Shown one piece after another: positions 7,522 to 16,132 of a stretch of DNA of 46,989 bases. Source of the DNA: Streptomyces hygroscopicus subsp. hygroscopicus (GTDB taxonomy: Bacteria > Actinomycetota > Actinomycetes > Streptomycetales > Streptomycetaceae); NCBI RefSeq assembly GCF_001553455.1, contig NZ_BBOX01000027.1:1-46989 (forward strand), in the 5' to 3' direction. The notes below the pieces were generated by a model. That model was not told where the DNA came from. It saw only the letters and a list, made by a program, of their open reading frames with translations, and made no database searches. Within the stretch, counting starts at the first letter, position 1. Each line of letters starts with the position of its first letter. Both the position numbers and the translations under genes were made by a program.

Positions 7522-8298
7522 GTGACCACCGGCGACTTCGAAGGGCTGGCCGCACTCGTCACCGGCGGCGCCTCCGGCATCGGCGCCGCCATCGCCGCCA
7601 CGCTGCGCGACCGGGGCGCCCGGGTCGCCGTGCTCGACCGCGACCCGTCGGGCGCCCCGGACGGCACACTGCCGCTCCACGCCGATGTCACCTCCGACGA
7701 GGCGGTCAGGGCCGGGGTGGAGGCGGCCGTGGCCGAGTTCGGCGCCCTGCACACCGTCGTCGGCAACGCGGGCGTCGGCGCGATCGGCAGCGTCGAGGAC
7801 AACTCCGACCAGGAGTGGCACCGGCTGCTGGACATCAATGTGCTGGGCCTGGTCCGCACCGCGCGGGCCGCGCTGCCCCATTTGCGGGCCGCCGCGGCCG
7901 ACCGGCCCGGCGCCGTCTCGATCACCCACACCTGCTCGATCGCCGCCACCGCCGGACTGCCGCAGCGCGCCGCCTACAGCGCGAGCAAGGGCGCGGTGCT
8001 GTCACTGACCCTCGCCATGGCGGCGGACCACATCCGCGAGGGGGTCCGGGTCAACTGCGTCAACCCCGGCACCGTGGACACCCCGTGGGTCGGCCGGCTG
8101 CTCGACCAGGCCCCCGATCCGGCGGCCGAGCGCGCCGCCCTGGCGGCCCGTCAGCCCACCGGACGGCTGGTCTCCGCGGAGGAGGTGGCCGCCGCCGTCG
8201 CGTATCTCGCCAGCCCCGCCGCCGCGGCCGTCACCGGCACCGCGCTGGCCGTCGACGGGGGGATGCAGGGCCTGCGCCTGCATCCCGCCTCCACCTGA
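7522..8298 (+). CDS. SDR-family NAD(P)-dependent oxidoreductase, probably of L-fucose/fuconate catabolism
   Basis: 258-residue classical short-chain dehydrogenase. It has the cofactor motif TGGASGIG (about residue 12), NAGVG after the fourth strand, the catalytic Ser in CSIAAT, the YSASK active site and NPGTVDTPW. The GTG at 7522 has AGGAGG 7 nt upstream. Next to a fuconate dehydratase remnant and an FCD-type regulator, the likely role is L-fucose dehydrogenase or 2-keto-3-deoxy-L-fuconate dehydrogenase; the exact substrate cannot be read from the sequence. The other fucose genes (amidohydrolase, aldolase, transporter) are absent here. The frame is continuous with the remnant upstream, so a 530-residue fusion could be made from the TTG at 6706. 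Confidence 0.85.
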   Translation: MTTGDFEGLAALVTGGASGIGAAIAATLRDRGARVAVLDRDPSGAPDGTLPLHADVTSDEAVRAGVEAAVAEFGALHTVVGNAGVGAIGSVEDNSDQEWHRLLDINVLGLVRTARAALPHLRAAAADRPGAVSITHTCSIAATAGLPQRAAYSASKGAVLSLTLAMAADHIREGVRVNCVNPGTVDTPWVGRLLDQAPDPAAERAALAARQPTGRLVSAEEVAAAVAYLASPAAAAVTGTALAVDGGMQGLRLHPAST

Positions 8299-8321
8299 AC
8301 CGCCGTCGCCCGGCCGCTCGG

Positions 8322-8399
8322 CGGTAACCGGGCCGCGTCTGCCGCCTTCCGTCGTCACCGGGCCGCGTCTGTCCGCTCCGGTCGTCACCGGGTCGCCCG
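8322..8399. repeat. 30-bp tandem repeat between convergent genes
   Basis: ACCGGGYCGC landmarks at 8327, 8357 and 8387 give a 30-bp period over two full copies and one partial copy, in the short space between the SDR and GntR stop codons. Confidence 0.7.
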
Positions 8400-8406
8400 C
8401 CGGGGC

Positions 8407-9078
8407 TCACGGCGTGGAGCGCAGCCACTGTTCGACGCTCGCGATGTGCACCGTCGCCCAGGACCGCGCCGCCTCCGCGTCGCGGTCGCGCAGGGCGGCG
8501 AGGATCGCCCGGTGCTCGTGGAGGGTACGGCTGACCGCGTCCTCCTCAGTCAGCCCGCGCCACACCCGGGCCCGGGTGGTGGGCCCGGAGAGCCCGTCGA
8601 GCAGCGAGCGGAGCACCGAATTGCCCGAGGACTGGACGATGCCGCGGTGGAATTCCAGATCGCAGGCGACCAGCTCCTCCACGGACGGCTCCGGCCCGAG
8701 CGCGTCCAGCTGCGCCTGGAGCCGGTCCAGCTCCGCGTCGCTGATCCGGGGGCAGGCCAGTGCCGTGGCCGCGGGCTCCAGGATCCGCCGCACCGCCAAG
8801 AACTCCAGCACCGTGTCATCGCGGTGGAAGTCCACGACGAAACTCAGCGCCTCCAGCAGCAGCTGGGGATCGAGGCTGGTCACGTAGGTGCCGTCGCCCT
8901 GCCGTACGTCCAGGATCCGGATCAGCGAGAGCGCCCGCACGGCCTCGCGCAGCGAATTGCGGGACAGTCCGAGCTCGGCGGCCAGCTCGCTCTCCTTGGG
9001 GAGCCGGTCACCGGGGCGCAGCGCACCCGAGACGATCATGCCCTTGATCTTCTCGATCGCCTCGTCGGTGACCGCCAT
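8407..9078 (-). CDS. FadR-subfamily GntR transcriptional regulator (FCD domain)
   Basis: 223-residue regulator. Residues 1-70 form the GntR winged helix-turn-helix (IKGMIVSGALRPGDRLPKESELAAELGLSRNSLREAVRAL). The remainder is an all-helical FCD effector domain with likely metal/ligand residues in DLEFHRGI, HEHRAIL and HIASVEQW. FCD members usually sense sugar acids or carboxylates. The ATG at 9078 has GGGGAGG 6 nt upstream; an in-frame ATG at 9120 would add residues unlike the family. It is convergent with the SDR gene. Shared ATCCGA-containing palindromes before this gene and before the fuconate remnant suggest it represses both; L-fuconate or a derivative is a plausible but unproven effector. 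Confidence 0.9.
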   Translation of the reverse strand: MAVTDEAIEKIKGMIVSGALRPGDRLPKESELAAELGLSRNSLREAVRALSLIRILDVRQGDGTYVTSLDPQLLLEALSFVVDFHRDDTVLEFLAVRRILEPAATALACPRISDAELDRLQAQLDALGPEPSVEELVACDLEFHRGIVQSSGNSVLRSLLDGLSGPTTRARVWRGLTEEDAVSRTLHEHRAILAALRDRDAEAARSWATVHIASVEQWLRSTP

Positions 9079-9096
9079 GGTGGACCTCCCCGGACC

Positions 9097-9114
9097 AGAC
9101 ATCCGACGTATCGG
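9097..9114. promoter_or_regulatory. Candidate autoregulatory operator of the GntR gene
   Basis: AGACATCCGACGTATCGG lies 19 bp upstream of the GntR start and resembles the ACATCGGAT-type sites before the fuconate cassette. Confidence 0.42.
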
Positions 9115-9134
9115 CCCCATTATGGCGCGCGAGA

Positions 9135-9165
9135 ACCGGCGGCGTCCGCCCGGGACGCCGCCGGT
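9135..9165 (-). terminator. Hairpin terminator after the small secreted protein gene
   Basis: A perfect 13-bp stem (ACCGGCGGCGTCC and its complement) with a 5-nt loop (GCCCG) lies 59 bp downstream of the stop codon of the 9224-9694 gene. Confidence 0.75.
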
Positions 9166-9223
9166 CCGCCGTGACCTTCCACCGGGTGCCCGAAGCGGGC
9201 TCAGAGCCGGTGCGCCGGACGGC

Positions 9224-9694
9224 TCAGAAGGTGAACGGCCCCGGGGACTGGGCCGAGGTGGCGGTGCAGTTCACCGTGATCAGACCGAAGATCACCAGCT
9301 TCAGCGACTTGGCCTCCAGGACGTCGCCCGCCGCCACCGTGCCCTTGAGCGGGCCGGTGCTCACGGGAGCTCCGGCGGGGAGCGCCGGGCTGGACTTGCC
9401 GGTGAAGGTCGTGGTCCCGGAGCCGTTCTTCGACAGCGTCAGCGTCGAGCTCACCGAACCCGCCGCGACGTCGATCGGCGAGGTGATCGCCGAGGAGGAC
9501 AGGGTGATGGTCGCGGACGTCCCGCTCTGCGTGGCCGTCAGCGTGGCCAGACCCGAGCCGAAGGTTCCGCAATCGGCGGTCAGGGTGGCGGTGGTGGGGG
9601 TGACCGCGGTCGCGGTCGGGGCCAGTGCGAGCGCGCCGGCGGCCAGTGCTGCTGCTCCCATTGCCGTGCTGATCCCGAGCTTGATCCGTCTCAT
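9224..9694 (-). CDS. Small secreted protein of unknown function
   Basis: 156-residue exported protein that I do not recognise. It has a Sec signal peptide: basic n-region (MRRIK), hydrophobic stretch rich in Ala and Leu, and likely cleavage after ATA near residue 30. The mature part is rich in Thr, Ser and Gly with alternating beta-type segments, and contains two cysteines (TADCGTF and VNCTA) that may form a disulfide. There are no membrane segments after the signal and no cell-wall sorting motif. The ATG at 9694 has GGAAGG 6-7 nt upstream. It stands alone, with a strong terminator downstream. It is most likely a small beta-sheet extracellular protein. Confidence 0.8.
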   Translation of the reverse strand: MRRIKLGISTAMGAAALAAGALALAPTATAVTPTTATLTADCGTFGSGLATLTATQSGTSATITLSSSAITSPIDVAAGSVSSTLTLSKNGSGTTTFTGKSSPALPAGAPVSTGPLKGTVAAGDVLEAKSLKLVIFGLITVNCTATSAQSPGPFTF

Positions 9695-9857
9695 GGGACT
9701 GCCTTCCGGAGTGGGGAAGTGCGGCTGATGTGTGGGGGGTTCCTGACTGCCCGTCGTCCACGGGCGATGTCATTGATGCGCGCACCGCCGAAGAAGGCAA
9801 GAGCGATTCAGCTGATTTTTAACGCGCGAGTAAGGTGGCGGTCCCGCCGGGCCACCC

Positions 9858-9888
9858 GCCAACTGCCCTGCCCGGCAGAACAGTTGGC
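9858..9888 (-). terminator. Hairpin downstream of the LLM/ABC operon
   Basis: Inverted repeat GCCAACTG (9858-9865) and CAGTTGGC (9881-9888), with a smaller CTGC/GCAG pair inside, begins 12 bp past the stop of the first LLM gene. It is a plausible end of the leftward operon. Confidence 0.6.
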
Positions 9889-9899
9889 AAGGAACGGGA

Positions 9900-10958
9900 T
9901 CAGCTCCACAGCGTGCTGGGCGCCTCCTTGCGCACCACCGGGGCGATCTCCTCGGCGAACCTCTGCAGCGTCTCGATCTGCCGGGACCGGCTCAGCCCGA
10001 TGCCGTCGACCGTGATCGACTGGAGGTCGTGCCGGTAGACCTCGTGATAGGAGAGGATCTTGTCGATGATCTGCTGCGGACTCCCGATGAGCTGCGGCCC
10101 GTCCTCGATCGCCTCCTCGATCGTGCGGAACGGGGTGTTGTAGCCGGGCTTGTCCGCCAGATGCGGCTTGAAGTTCTGCCGGACCCGCGCCTCGTAGTAG
10201 TCCTTGTACTGCCGCACCGCCTGCTGGGTGGTGTCGGCGATGAACAGCCCGCCGGACCCGGCCGCCACATGCGCGGTCGCCGGGTCGTGACCGTACGCCT
10301 CGAAGCGCTCGCGGTAGTGGCGGATCAGCTCGGCGTACGCCTCGCGCGGCTGGATGGCGTTCGCCGTGAACAGCGGATCGCCGTGCCGGGCGGCCAGCTC
10401 GGTCGAGTTGCGGCTGGTGGCCGAGCCGTGCCAGATCCTGGGGAGCCCGTCGTAGGTGCGCGGCACGGTCGTCACCTTCTTCAGCGGCGGCCGGAACTCC
10501 CCCTCCCAGGTGACTTCCTCCTCGCTCCACAGCCGCCGCAGCAGCTCGTACTTCTCGGCCTGCAGATCCCACTGCCGGTTCTCGTCGAGGCCGAAGAGGT
10601 CGAAGTGGCCGGCCTCCGCCCCCTTGCCCACCACCAGCTCGATCCGGCCCCGGGAGATCTGGTCCAGCGTCGCGTAGTCCTCGGCGACCCGCACCGGGTC
10701 CAGGATCGCCACCACGGTCACCCCGGTGAGCAGCCTGATCCGGGACGTACGGGCCGCGAGCGCGCCCAGCACCACCGTCGGGCTCGAGGACAGGAACGGC
10801 CCCGCGTGCCGCTCCCCGACGGCGTATGCGTCGAAGCCGAGCCGCTCGGCGGCCACCCCCGTCTCCAGGACGTCCTCGAACCGCTCGGCGGCGGAGGGCA
10901 GCTCACCGGTCAGCGGGTGCGGGGCATGGCTGATCAGGGACAGTACGGAGAACTTCAT
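9900..10958 (-). CDS. LLM-class flavin-dependent monooxygenase (1)
   Basis: 352-residue luciferase-like (TIM-barrel) oxidoreductase. Family landmarks include ERLGFDAYAVGERH near the N terminus, TGVTVVAILDPVRVAEDYATLDQISRGRIELVVGKGAE and the C-terminal PQLIGSPQQIIDKIL. LLM enzymes use reduced FMN or F420 supplied by a separate reductase; none is encoded here. Last gene of the leftward operon headed by a cysteine-containing leader peptide, so it probably oxygenates an imported organosulfur compound to release sulfur. The ATG at 10958 has GGAAGGACGCC upstream. A 227-bp repeat-filled spacer separates it from the preceding LLM gene, so co-transcription is likely but not certain. Confidence 0.9.
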   Translation of the reverse strand: MKFSVLSLISHAPHPLTGELPSAAERFEDVLETGVAAERLGFDAYAVGERHAGPFLSSSPTVVLGALAARTSRIRLLTGVTVVAILDPVRVAEDYATLDQISRGRIELVVGKGAEAGHFDLFGLDENRQWDLQAEKYELLRRLWSEEEVTWEGEFRPPLKKVTTVPRTYDGLPRIWHGSATSRNSTELAARHGDPLFTANAIQPREAYAELIRHYRERFEAYGHDPATAHVAAGSGGLFIADTTQQAVRQYKDYYEARVRQNFKPHLADKPGYNTPFRTIEEAIEDGPQLIGSPQQIIDKILSYHEVYRHDLQSITVDGIGLSRSRQIETLQRFAEEIAPVVRKEAPSTLWS

Positions 10959-11015
10959 GGCGTCCTTCCAGTATTGGGCCGGTCTGCACGGATCGTGGCG
11001 GTGTCATCGGTCATC

Positions 11016-11185
11016 GGGGCGGCGTGCGACGGAGTCGGCTGCCCCGTGTCCGGTCGTGCGTGGGGGCGCGTGCGGCGGGACCGGCCGCCCCGCGCCCGGT
11101 CGTGCAGTGGGGCGCGTACGGCGGGACCGGCTGCCACGTGCCCGGTGTGGGGCGCGTGCGGCGGAATCAGCTGCCCCGCGCCCGG
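11016..11185. repeat. Tandem repeat of about 46 bp between the two LLM genes, 4 copies
   Basis: Units begin GGGGCGCGTGCGGCGGGACCGG (copies start at 11016, 11063, 11109 and 11149). Each contains a GCCCCGCGCCCGGTC segment. Spacings are 47, 46 and 40 bp. The repeat fills the spacer up to the stop codon of the upstream LLM gene. Confidence 0.82.
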
Positions 11186-12412
11186 TCAAGAGCGCTTCGC
11201 CCAGGCGTCGGCCAGCAGCTCGTAGGAGCGCACCCGGTCCTCATGGCCGTGGGTGATCGTGGTGATCAGCAGCTCGTCCGCGCCCGTCGCCGCGCGCAGC
11301 GCCTCCAGGCGTTCCACCACCGTCTCCGGCGACCCCACGAACTGGGTGTCGACCCGGTCGGCCACCAGCGCCCGGTCCTCGTCCGACCACCGGTGCCGGG
11401 CCGCCTCCTCGGGCGTCGGGAAGGGGATCGCCCCCTCGGCGGTGCGGATGGAGCGCACCCACAGCCCGTACCCGGAGGCCAGCCGCCGCGCGGTCGCGTC
11501 ATCGGGGGCGACGACCACATCGGCCGAGACCAGCACCCGGGGTCCGGCCAGGGCGGGGGAGGGGCGGAACGCCTTCCGGTACGCCTCCACGGCCTCCACC
11601 ACCGTCCCGGGGCTGACGTGGTAGTTCGCGGCGAACGGCAGTCCGCGGGCCGCCGCCGTCAGCGCGCTCGTACCGCCGCTGCTGCCCAGGATCCACACCT
11701 CGACGGCGGCGCCCTCGCCGGGCACGACATGGGCCTCCACCCCGCCGGCCGAGCGGTACTTCCCGGCCAGCAGGGCCAGGATGTCGTCGATCTGGTCGGG
11801 GTACTCGGGTGTGGTGGCGCCCGGCTGCCGCAGCAGCGCCTGGTGCAGCCGGAAGCGCGGTGAGGCCAGCAGCCGCGCGAATCCGGTGTACTTCGGCGGG
11901 AGATAGAGCCCGCTGTCGGTGAAGGTGCCCTCGGTCCTCCCGAGCCCGTCCTCCTTCCCGGGCCCGTCCTCCTTCCCGAGCGCCTCCTCCTTCCCGGGCT
12001 CTTCGGATTCCCCGGCTCCCTCCGCCACCCCGGCCGCCCCCTCCGCCGGGGCGGCCGGGGTGCGCGGGGCGCCGCCGGAGCGGCCGAGCCCCAGGTCGAT
12101 CCGGCCGGGGTGCACCGCGTCGAGCAGTCCGAACTGCTCGACCACCGACAGCGGGGTGTGATGGCCCAGCTGTACGGCGCCCGAGCCGACCCGGATGCGT
12201 GCGGTGGCCCCGGCGACCAGCGAGATGATCAGCGCGGGGGAGGTGCCCGCCACACCGGGGTTGAGATGGTGCTCGGCCAGCCAGTACCGGTGGTAGCCGA
12301 ACTCCTCGGCGCGGCGCGCCAGATCCAGGGTGTTGCGCAGCGCCTCGGCGGCGGTGGAGCCGGAGCTGATGGGAACGAGGTCGAGCACGGACAGCGGAAC
12401 GTCGGAGGACAT
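11186..12412 (-). CDS. LLM-class flavin-dependent oxidoreductase (2), luciferase family group 1, with a repeat-rich insert
   Basis: 408-residue luciferase-like monooxygenase. The core starts PLSVLDLVPISSGST, then RYWLAEHHLNPG and PGRIDLGLGRSGG, typical of the group-1/MsnO8-like branch. Residues about 115-162 form a hydrophilic insertion with GKEDGPG-type hexapeptides encoded by 18-bp DNA repeats (about 11939-12010), unusual for the family and probably a flexible loop. The C-terminal half (VDTQFVGSPETVVERLEAL) is intact. The ATG at 12412 has weak ribosome-site sequence. It lies 31 bp after the ATPase gene in the leader-peptide operon, suggesting oxidation of a transported sulfur compound; the substrate is unknown. 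Confidence 0.88.
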   Translation of the reverse strand: MSSDVPLSVLDLVPISSGSTAAEALRNTLDLARRAEEFGYHRYWLAEHHLNPGVAGTSPALIISLVAGATARIRVGSGAVQLGHHTPLSVVEQFGLLDAVHPGRIDLGLGRSGGAPRTPAAPAEGAAGVAEGAGESEEPGKEEALGKEDGPGKEDGLGRTEGTFTDSGLYLPPKYTGFARLLASPRFRLHQALLRQPGATTPEYPDQIDDILALLAGKYRSAGGVEAHVVPGEGAAVEVWILGSSGGTSALTAAARGLPFAANYHVSPGTVVEAVEAYRKAFRPSPALAGPRVLVSADVVVAPDDATARRLASGYGLWVRSIRTAEGAIPFPTPEEAARHRWSDEDRALVADRVDTQFVGSPETVVERLEALRAATGADELLITTITHGHEDRVRSYELLADAWAKRS

Positions 12413-12443
12413 CGGTGAACGCCTCTCGTAGCTGGGGAGGGAA

Positions 12444-14309
12444 TCAGGCGGATCGCGCCGGAACCGCGTGGCGCCCGCCGGGGATCGCGGCGAGCAGCTC
12501 CTTGGTGTAGGGGTGGGAGGGCGAGGCGAAGACCTCGTCCGTCGTGCCCGTCTCCAGCAGCCTGCCGCCGCGCATCACCCCGACCCGGTCGGCGATCTGC
12601 CGGACGACGGCGAGGTCATGGGAGATGAACAGATAGCTCAGCCCCAGATCGCGCTGGAACTCCGCCAGCAGTTCCAGAATGCGCGCCTGCACCGACACAT
12701 CCAGCGCCGACACCGGCTCGTCGCAGATGACCAGATCGGGGCCGAGGGCCAGCGCCCGGGCGATCGCGACCCGTTGCCGCTGACCGCCCGACAGCTCACC
12801 GGGCCTGCGCCGCAGCGTGGCCGCGGGCAGCGCCACCCGGTCCAGCAGCTCGGCCGCGCGCCGCAGCCGTGCCGCCCGGTCGCCGACCCGGAAGGCGCGC
12901 AGCGGCTCGGTGACGGCGTCGGCGACGGACCGGCGGGGATCGAGCGAGGAGTACGGATTCTGGTGGACAAGCTGCACCCGGCGCCGCAGCCGGCGCAGCG
13001 CCGCGCCGGACAGCGCGGTGATGTCCTGCCCGTCGAACCGGATCCGGCCCTCGGTGGGATCGGTCAGCCGCGCCACCATGCGGGCCGTGGTGGACTTCCC
13101 CGAACCGGACTCGCCGACCAGGGCGAAGCTCTCACCGCGCCGGATCGTGAAGTCCACCCCGTCGACGGCGCATGCCCGCGCCCGGCCGCGCGGGGTGAAC
13201 TCCTTGACCAGCCCCTCGGCGACGACCAGCGGCCCCCCGGCGCCGTCCAGCCCCCCGGCGGCGTCCAGTCCCTCGGTGACGACCAGCCCCTCTGCGGCGT
13301 CCAGTCCCCCTGCGGCGTCCAGTCCCTCGCCGACGACCAGCCCCTCTGCGGAGTCCAGCCCCTCGCCGACGGGGGCGCCGCCCTCGGCGGCGGGCTCCCC
13401 GGCCGCCACCTCGCGCACCCGCACCCGAGCCTGAGCCCGAGGCAGAGCCTGAGCCCGAGGCAGAGCCCGAGCCCGCGCCTGCGCCCGCGCCCGTACCCGC
13501 ACCGGCTCCGTCGCCATGCTCGGCGCGCTCGCCAGCAGCCGCCGGGTGTACGGATGCCGGGGCGCGGTGAGCACCTGGCGGACCGGGCCGGTCTCCACGA
13601 TCTCGCCCTCCGACATGACCGCGATCCGCCGGGCCCGGTCGGCCGCGACCCCCAGATCGTGGGTGATCAGCAGCACGGCGGTACCGGCCTGGCGGGTGAG
13701 CGTCTGGAGGTGGTCCAGGATCCGCCGCTGCACGGTGACGTCCAGCGCGCTCGTCGGCTCGTCGGCGATCACCAGCTTGGGCCGCGCCGCCACCGCGATG
13801 GCGATGAGCACCCGCTGCCGCATGCCTCCGGACAGCTCGTGCGGATACTGCCGGGCCCGGACCCCCGGGTCCGGCAGCCCGGCCTGCCCCAGGATCCGTA
13901 CGGCCTCGGCGGGGGCGGACGCCCGGTCCGCCAGGCCGTGGATCAGCAGCACCTCGGCGACCTGCCGCCCGATCCGCTGCACCGGGTTGAGCGAGACCAT
14001 CGGGTCCTGTGGGATCAGCCCGATGTCACGGCCGCGCCGGGCCCGCAGCTCCCGCTCCCCGGCCGTGGCCAGATCGGTGCCCTCGAACAGGACGCGGCCG
14101 CCGTCCATCCGCCCGCCGGGCGGCAGCAGCCCGATGACCGCGTGCGCGGTGGTGGACTTCCCCGAGCCGGACTCGCCGACGAGGGCGACCACTTCGCCGG
14201 GGGCGATGTCGAGGTCCACCCCGCGCACGGCGGGCGGGGCGCCGTCCCCGGCGCGGTAGGAGACCCTCAGCCCCCGGATGGACAGCAGGGGCGCGGTGTC
14301 GGTCGTCAT
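12444..14309 (-). CDS. Fused double ATP-binding subunit of a dipeptide/oligopeptide-type ABC transporter (DppD-DppF fusion)
   Basis: 621-residue ATPase that powers family-5 substrate import. Domain 1 (about 1-280) has Walker [10 protein letters not shown], signature LSGGMRQRV and Walker B VIADEP. Domain 2 (about 385-621) has [18 protein letters not shown] and VICDEP; both have the H-loop (ITHD/ISHD). The DppD-type C-terminal extension ([16 protein letters not shown]) follows each. The linker, about 100 residues, is low-complexity: an Arg/Ala/Gln stretch, then repeats around [10 protein letters not shown] and EGLVV, encoded by tandem DNA repeats (13.23-13.51 kb). The ATG at 14309 overlaps the preceding permease stop (ATGA), so translation is coupled. 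Confidence 0.93.
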   Translation of the reverse strand: MTTDTAPLLSIRGLRVSYRAGDGAPPAVRGVDLDIAPGEVVALVGESGSGKSTTAHAVIGLLPPGGRMDGGRVLFEGTDLATAGERELRARRGRDIGLIPQDPMVSLNPVQRIGRQVAEVLLIHGLADRASAPAEAVRILGQAGLPDPGVRARQYPHELSGGMRQRVLIAIAVAARPKLVIADEPTSALDVTVQRRILDHLQTLTRQAGTAVLLITHDLGVAADRARRIAVMSEGEIVETGPVRQVLTAPRHPYTRRLLASAPSMATEPVRVRARAQARARALPRAQALPRAQARVRVREVAAGEPAAEGGAPVGEGLDSAEGLVVGEGLDAAGGLDAAEGLVVTEGLDAAGGLDGAGGPLVVAEGLVKEFTPRGRARACAVDGVDFTIRRGESFALVGESGSGKSTTARMVARLTDPTEGRIRFDGQDITALSGAALRRLRRRVQLVHQNPYSSLDPRRSVADAVTEPLRAFRVGDRAARLRRAAELLDRVALPAATLRRRPGELSGGQRQRVAIARALALGPDLVICDEPVSALDVSVQARILELLAEFQRDLGLSYLFISHDLAVVRQIADRVGVMRGGRLLETGTTDEVFASPSHPYTKELLAAIPGGRHAVPARSA

Positions 14310-15139
14310 CGGGAGATCTCCTCGGTTTCGCCGTCCAGCGCCCGGGAGACCCGGCCGGCGGCCAGCACGGTGGCGGCGATGGTCAGACCGGGCAGGGTGG
14401 TGAGCCACCATGCCGTGGCGAGGTAGTCGCGGCCGCCCGAGACCAGGGAGCCCCACTCCGGTGCCGGGGGTTCGGCCCCGTAGCCGAGGAAGCTGAGCGC
14501 GGAGACGGCGAGCACCACGGTGCCGAACTCCACGGCCGCGTAGACCAGTACCGGCCCCGAGGCGTTCGGCAGCACATGCCGCAGCAGCACCGGCAGCGGG
14601 CCGGAGCCCGAGGCCCGGGCCGCCTCGACGAAGGTGGCCTCGCGCACCCGCAGCACCTCCGCGCGCATGATCCGGGCGAAGCTGGCGACGCTGGTCACGC
14701 CCACCGCGACGGCCACCTTGACGGTGCCGAAGCCGAGCGCGGTCACCAGGGCCAGGGAGAGCAGCAGGGCGGGAATGGCGAGCAGGACGTCGGCGATCCG
14801 CATCAGGACGTCGTCGAGCAGCCCGCCCACGTACCCGGCGAGCAGCCCCAGCGCCGAGCCGGCGACCAGGCCCACCGCCACGGCCAGCGAGGTGGCCTTG
14901 AGCGAGAGCGCGGAACCGTGCACCACCCGGGAGAACAGGTCGCGGCCCAACTGGTCGGTGCCGAACGGATGGTGGAGGCTGGGCGGCTGCAGCCGCTCGG
15001 CCGGCACCCCCGACAGCGGGTCCCGCCCGGTGAACAGCCCGGGGAAGAAGGCCGACAGGAGCACCAGCACCAGCACGGCCACCGCCAGCACCAGGCCGGG
15101 CCGGCGCAGCCAGAACCGTGCGGCGGCGCGGCGGCTCAT
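14306..15139 (-). CDS. ABC transporter permease, DppC-like
   Basis: 277-residue inner-membrane permease of the peptide/nickel family. The N-terminal helix ([17 protein letters not shown]) is followed by the conserved [20 protein letters not shown] segment and about five further helices. The EAA coupling loop that docks to the ATPase reads [21 protein letters not shown]. It overlaps the preceding permease and the following ATPase by 4 bp each, showing tight translational coupling in the leader-peptide operon. It would form the transmembrane heterodimer with the DppB-like subunit. Confidence 0.93.
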   Translation of the reverse strand: MSRRAAARFWLRRPGLVLAVAVLVLVLLSAFFPGLFTGRDPLSGVPAERLQPPSLHHPFGTDQLGRDLFSRVVHGSALSLKATSLAVAVGLVAGSALGLLAGYVGGLLDDVLMRIADVLLAIPALLLSLALVTALGFGTVKVAVAVGVTSVASFARIMRAEVLRVREATFVEAARASGSGPLPVLLRHVLPNASGPVLVYAAVEFGTVVLAVSALSFLGYGAEPPAPEWGSLVSGGRDYLATAWWLTTLPGLTIAATVLAAGRVSRALDGETEEISR

Positions 15140-16089
15140 CGGGCCACCGCCGGGGCGGCGGCGGTGATGCGCGGATCGAGCAGCGGCACGAGCAGGTCCA
15201 CCGCCAGATTGGCGAGCACGAAGGCCAGGGCGCCGAAGACCACCAGCCCCTGCACCACCGGGATGTCCTGGGCGGTCACGGCGGTGGCGGTGACCCGGCC
15301 GATACCGGTCCGGGAGAACACCGTCTCCACGACCACCGACCCCGCCAGCAGATTGCCGACCACCACCCCGGCCACGGTCAGCGGTGGGATCGCGGCGTTG
15401 CGCAGCGCGTGCCCGAAGTGCACCCGCCGCCGGCTGGCCCCCTTCGCCAGCGCGGTCTGCGCGTACGGCTCGGCCAGCGCGGTCCGCAGGCTCTTGGCGA
15501 AGACCTGCGCGATCACCGCGGAGGTGGGCACGGCCAGGGTGATCGCGGGCAGGATCACGCTCCGGAACCCCTCGTTGCCGATGGCGGGCAGCAGCCCCCA
15601 GCGGAACGACACCAGCTGGACGAGGATCAGGCCCACCCAGAAGGTCGGCGCCGAGACCCCCAGCGCGGGCAGCGACAGCAGGGTCTGCCGCAGCCAGCGC
15701 CGCCGGGTGTAGGTGGCCGCCAGGGCGACGCCCGCCCCCAGCACCACGGCCAGCAGCAGCGCGGCCGAGGTGAGCTGGAGCGTCGCGGGCAGCTGGTCGG
15801 CGATCAGCCGGGTGACCGGGTCACCGCTCTGTACGGAGATCCCGAAGTCGCCCCGGAGGGCGTGCCACAGCCGGTCGCCGTAGCTCTCGATCAGCGGCTT
15901 GTCGAAGCCGTAGACCTGCTTCAGCTCGGCGATCTGCTCGGGGCTCACGTCGTTGGTGTCACCGCCCCCCGAAGCCATGATCGACACCGGGTCGCCGGGC
16001 AGCAGGTACAGCACGACGAAGGAGGTGGTGAAGGCCGCCCACAGCACGAAGACCGCCTGGAGCAGCCGCTGGACAAGGTAGCGCGGCAT
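15136..16089 (-). CDS. ABC transporter permease, DppB-like
   Basis: 317-residue permease of the peptide/nickel family. It starts [19 protein letters not shown], a typical DppB first helix, followed by [12 protein letters not shown]. The periplasmic-type loop and the EAA-like coupling segment ([24 protein letters not shown]) are present, with about six membrane helices. The gene lies 43 bp after the binding-protein gene and overlaps the next permease by 4 bp. Substrate choice is set mainly by the binding protein; the operon leader peptide points to a sulfur compound rather than ordinary peptides. Confidence 0.93.
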   Translation of the reverse strand: MPRYLVQRLLQAVFVLWAAFTTSFVVLYLLPGDPVSIMASGGGDTNDVSPEQIAELKQVYGFDKPLIESYGDRLWHALRGDFGISVQSGDPVTRLIADQLPATLQLTSAALLLAVVLGAGVALAATYTRRRWLRQTLLSLPALGVSAPTFWVGLILVQLVSFRWGLLPAIGNEGFRSVILPAITLAVPTSAVIAQVFAKSLRTALAEPYAQTALAKGASRRRVHFGHALRNAAIPPLTVAGVVVGNLLAGSVVVETVFSRTGIGRVTATAVTAQDIPVVQGLVVFGALAFVLANLAVDLLVPLLDPRITAAAPAVAR

Positions 16090-16132
16090 GGGGTGTTCCG
16101 CTCTCTTCGCTGGTTGTCGTCCGGGACGCTGC

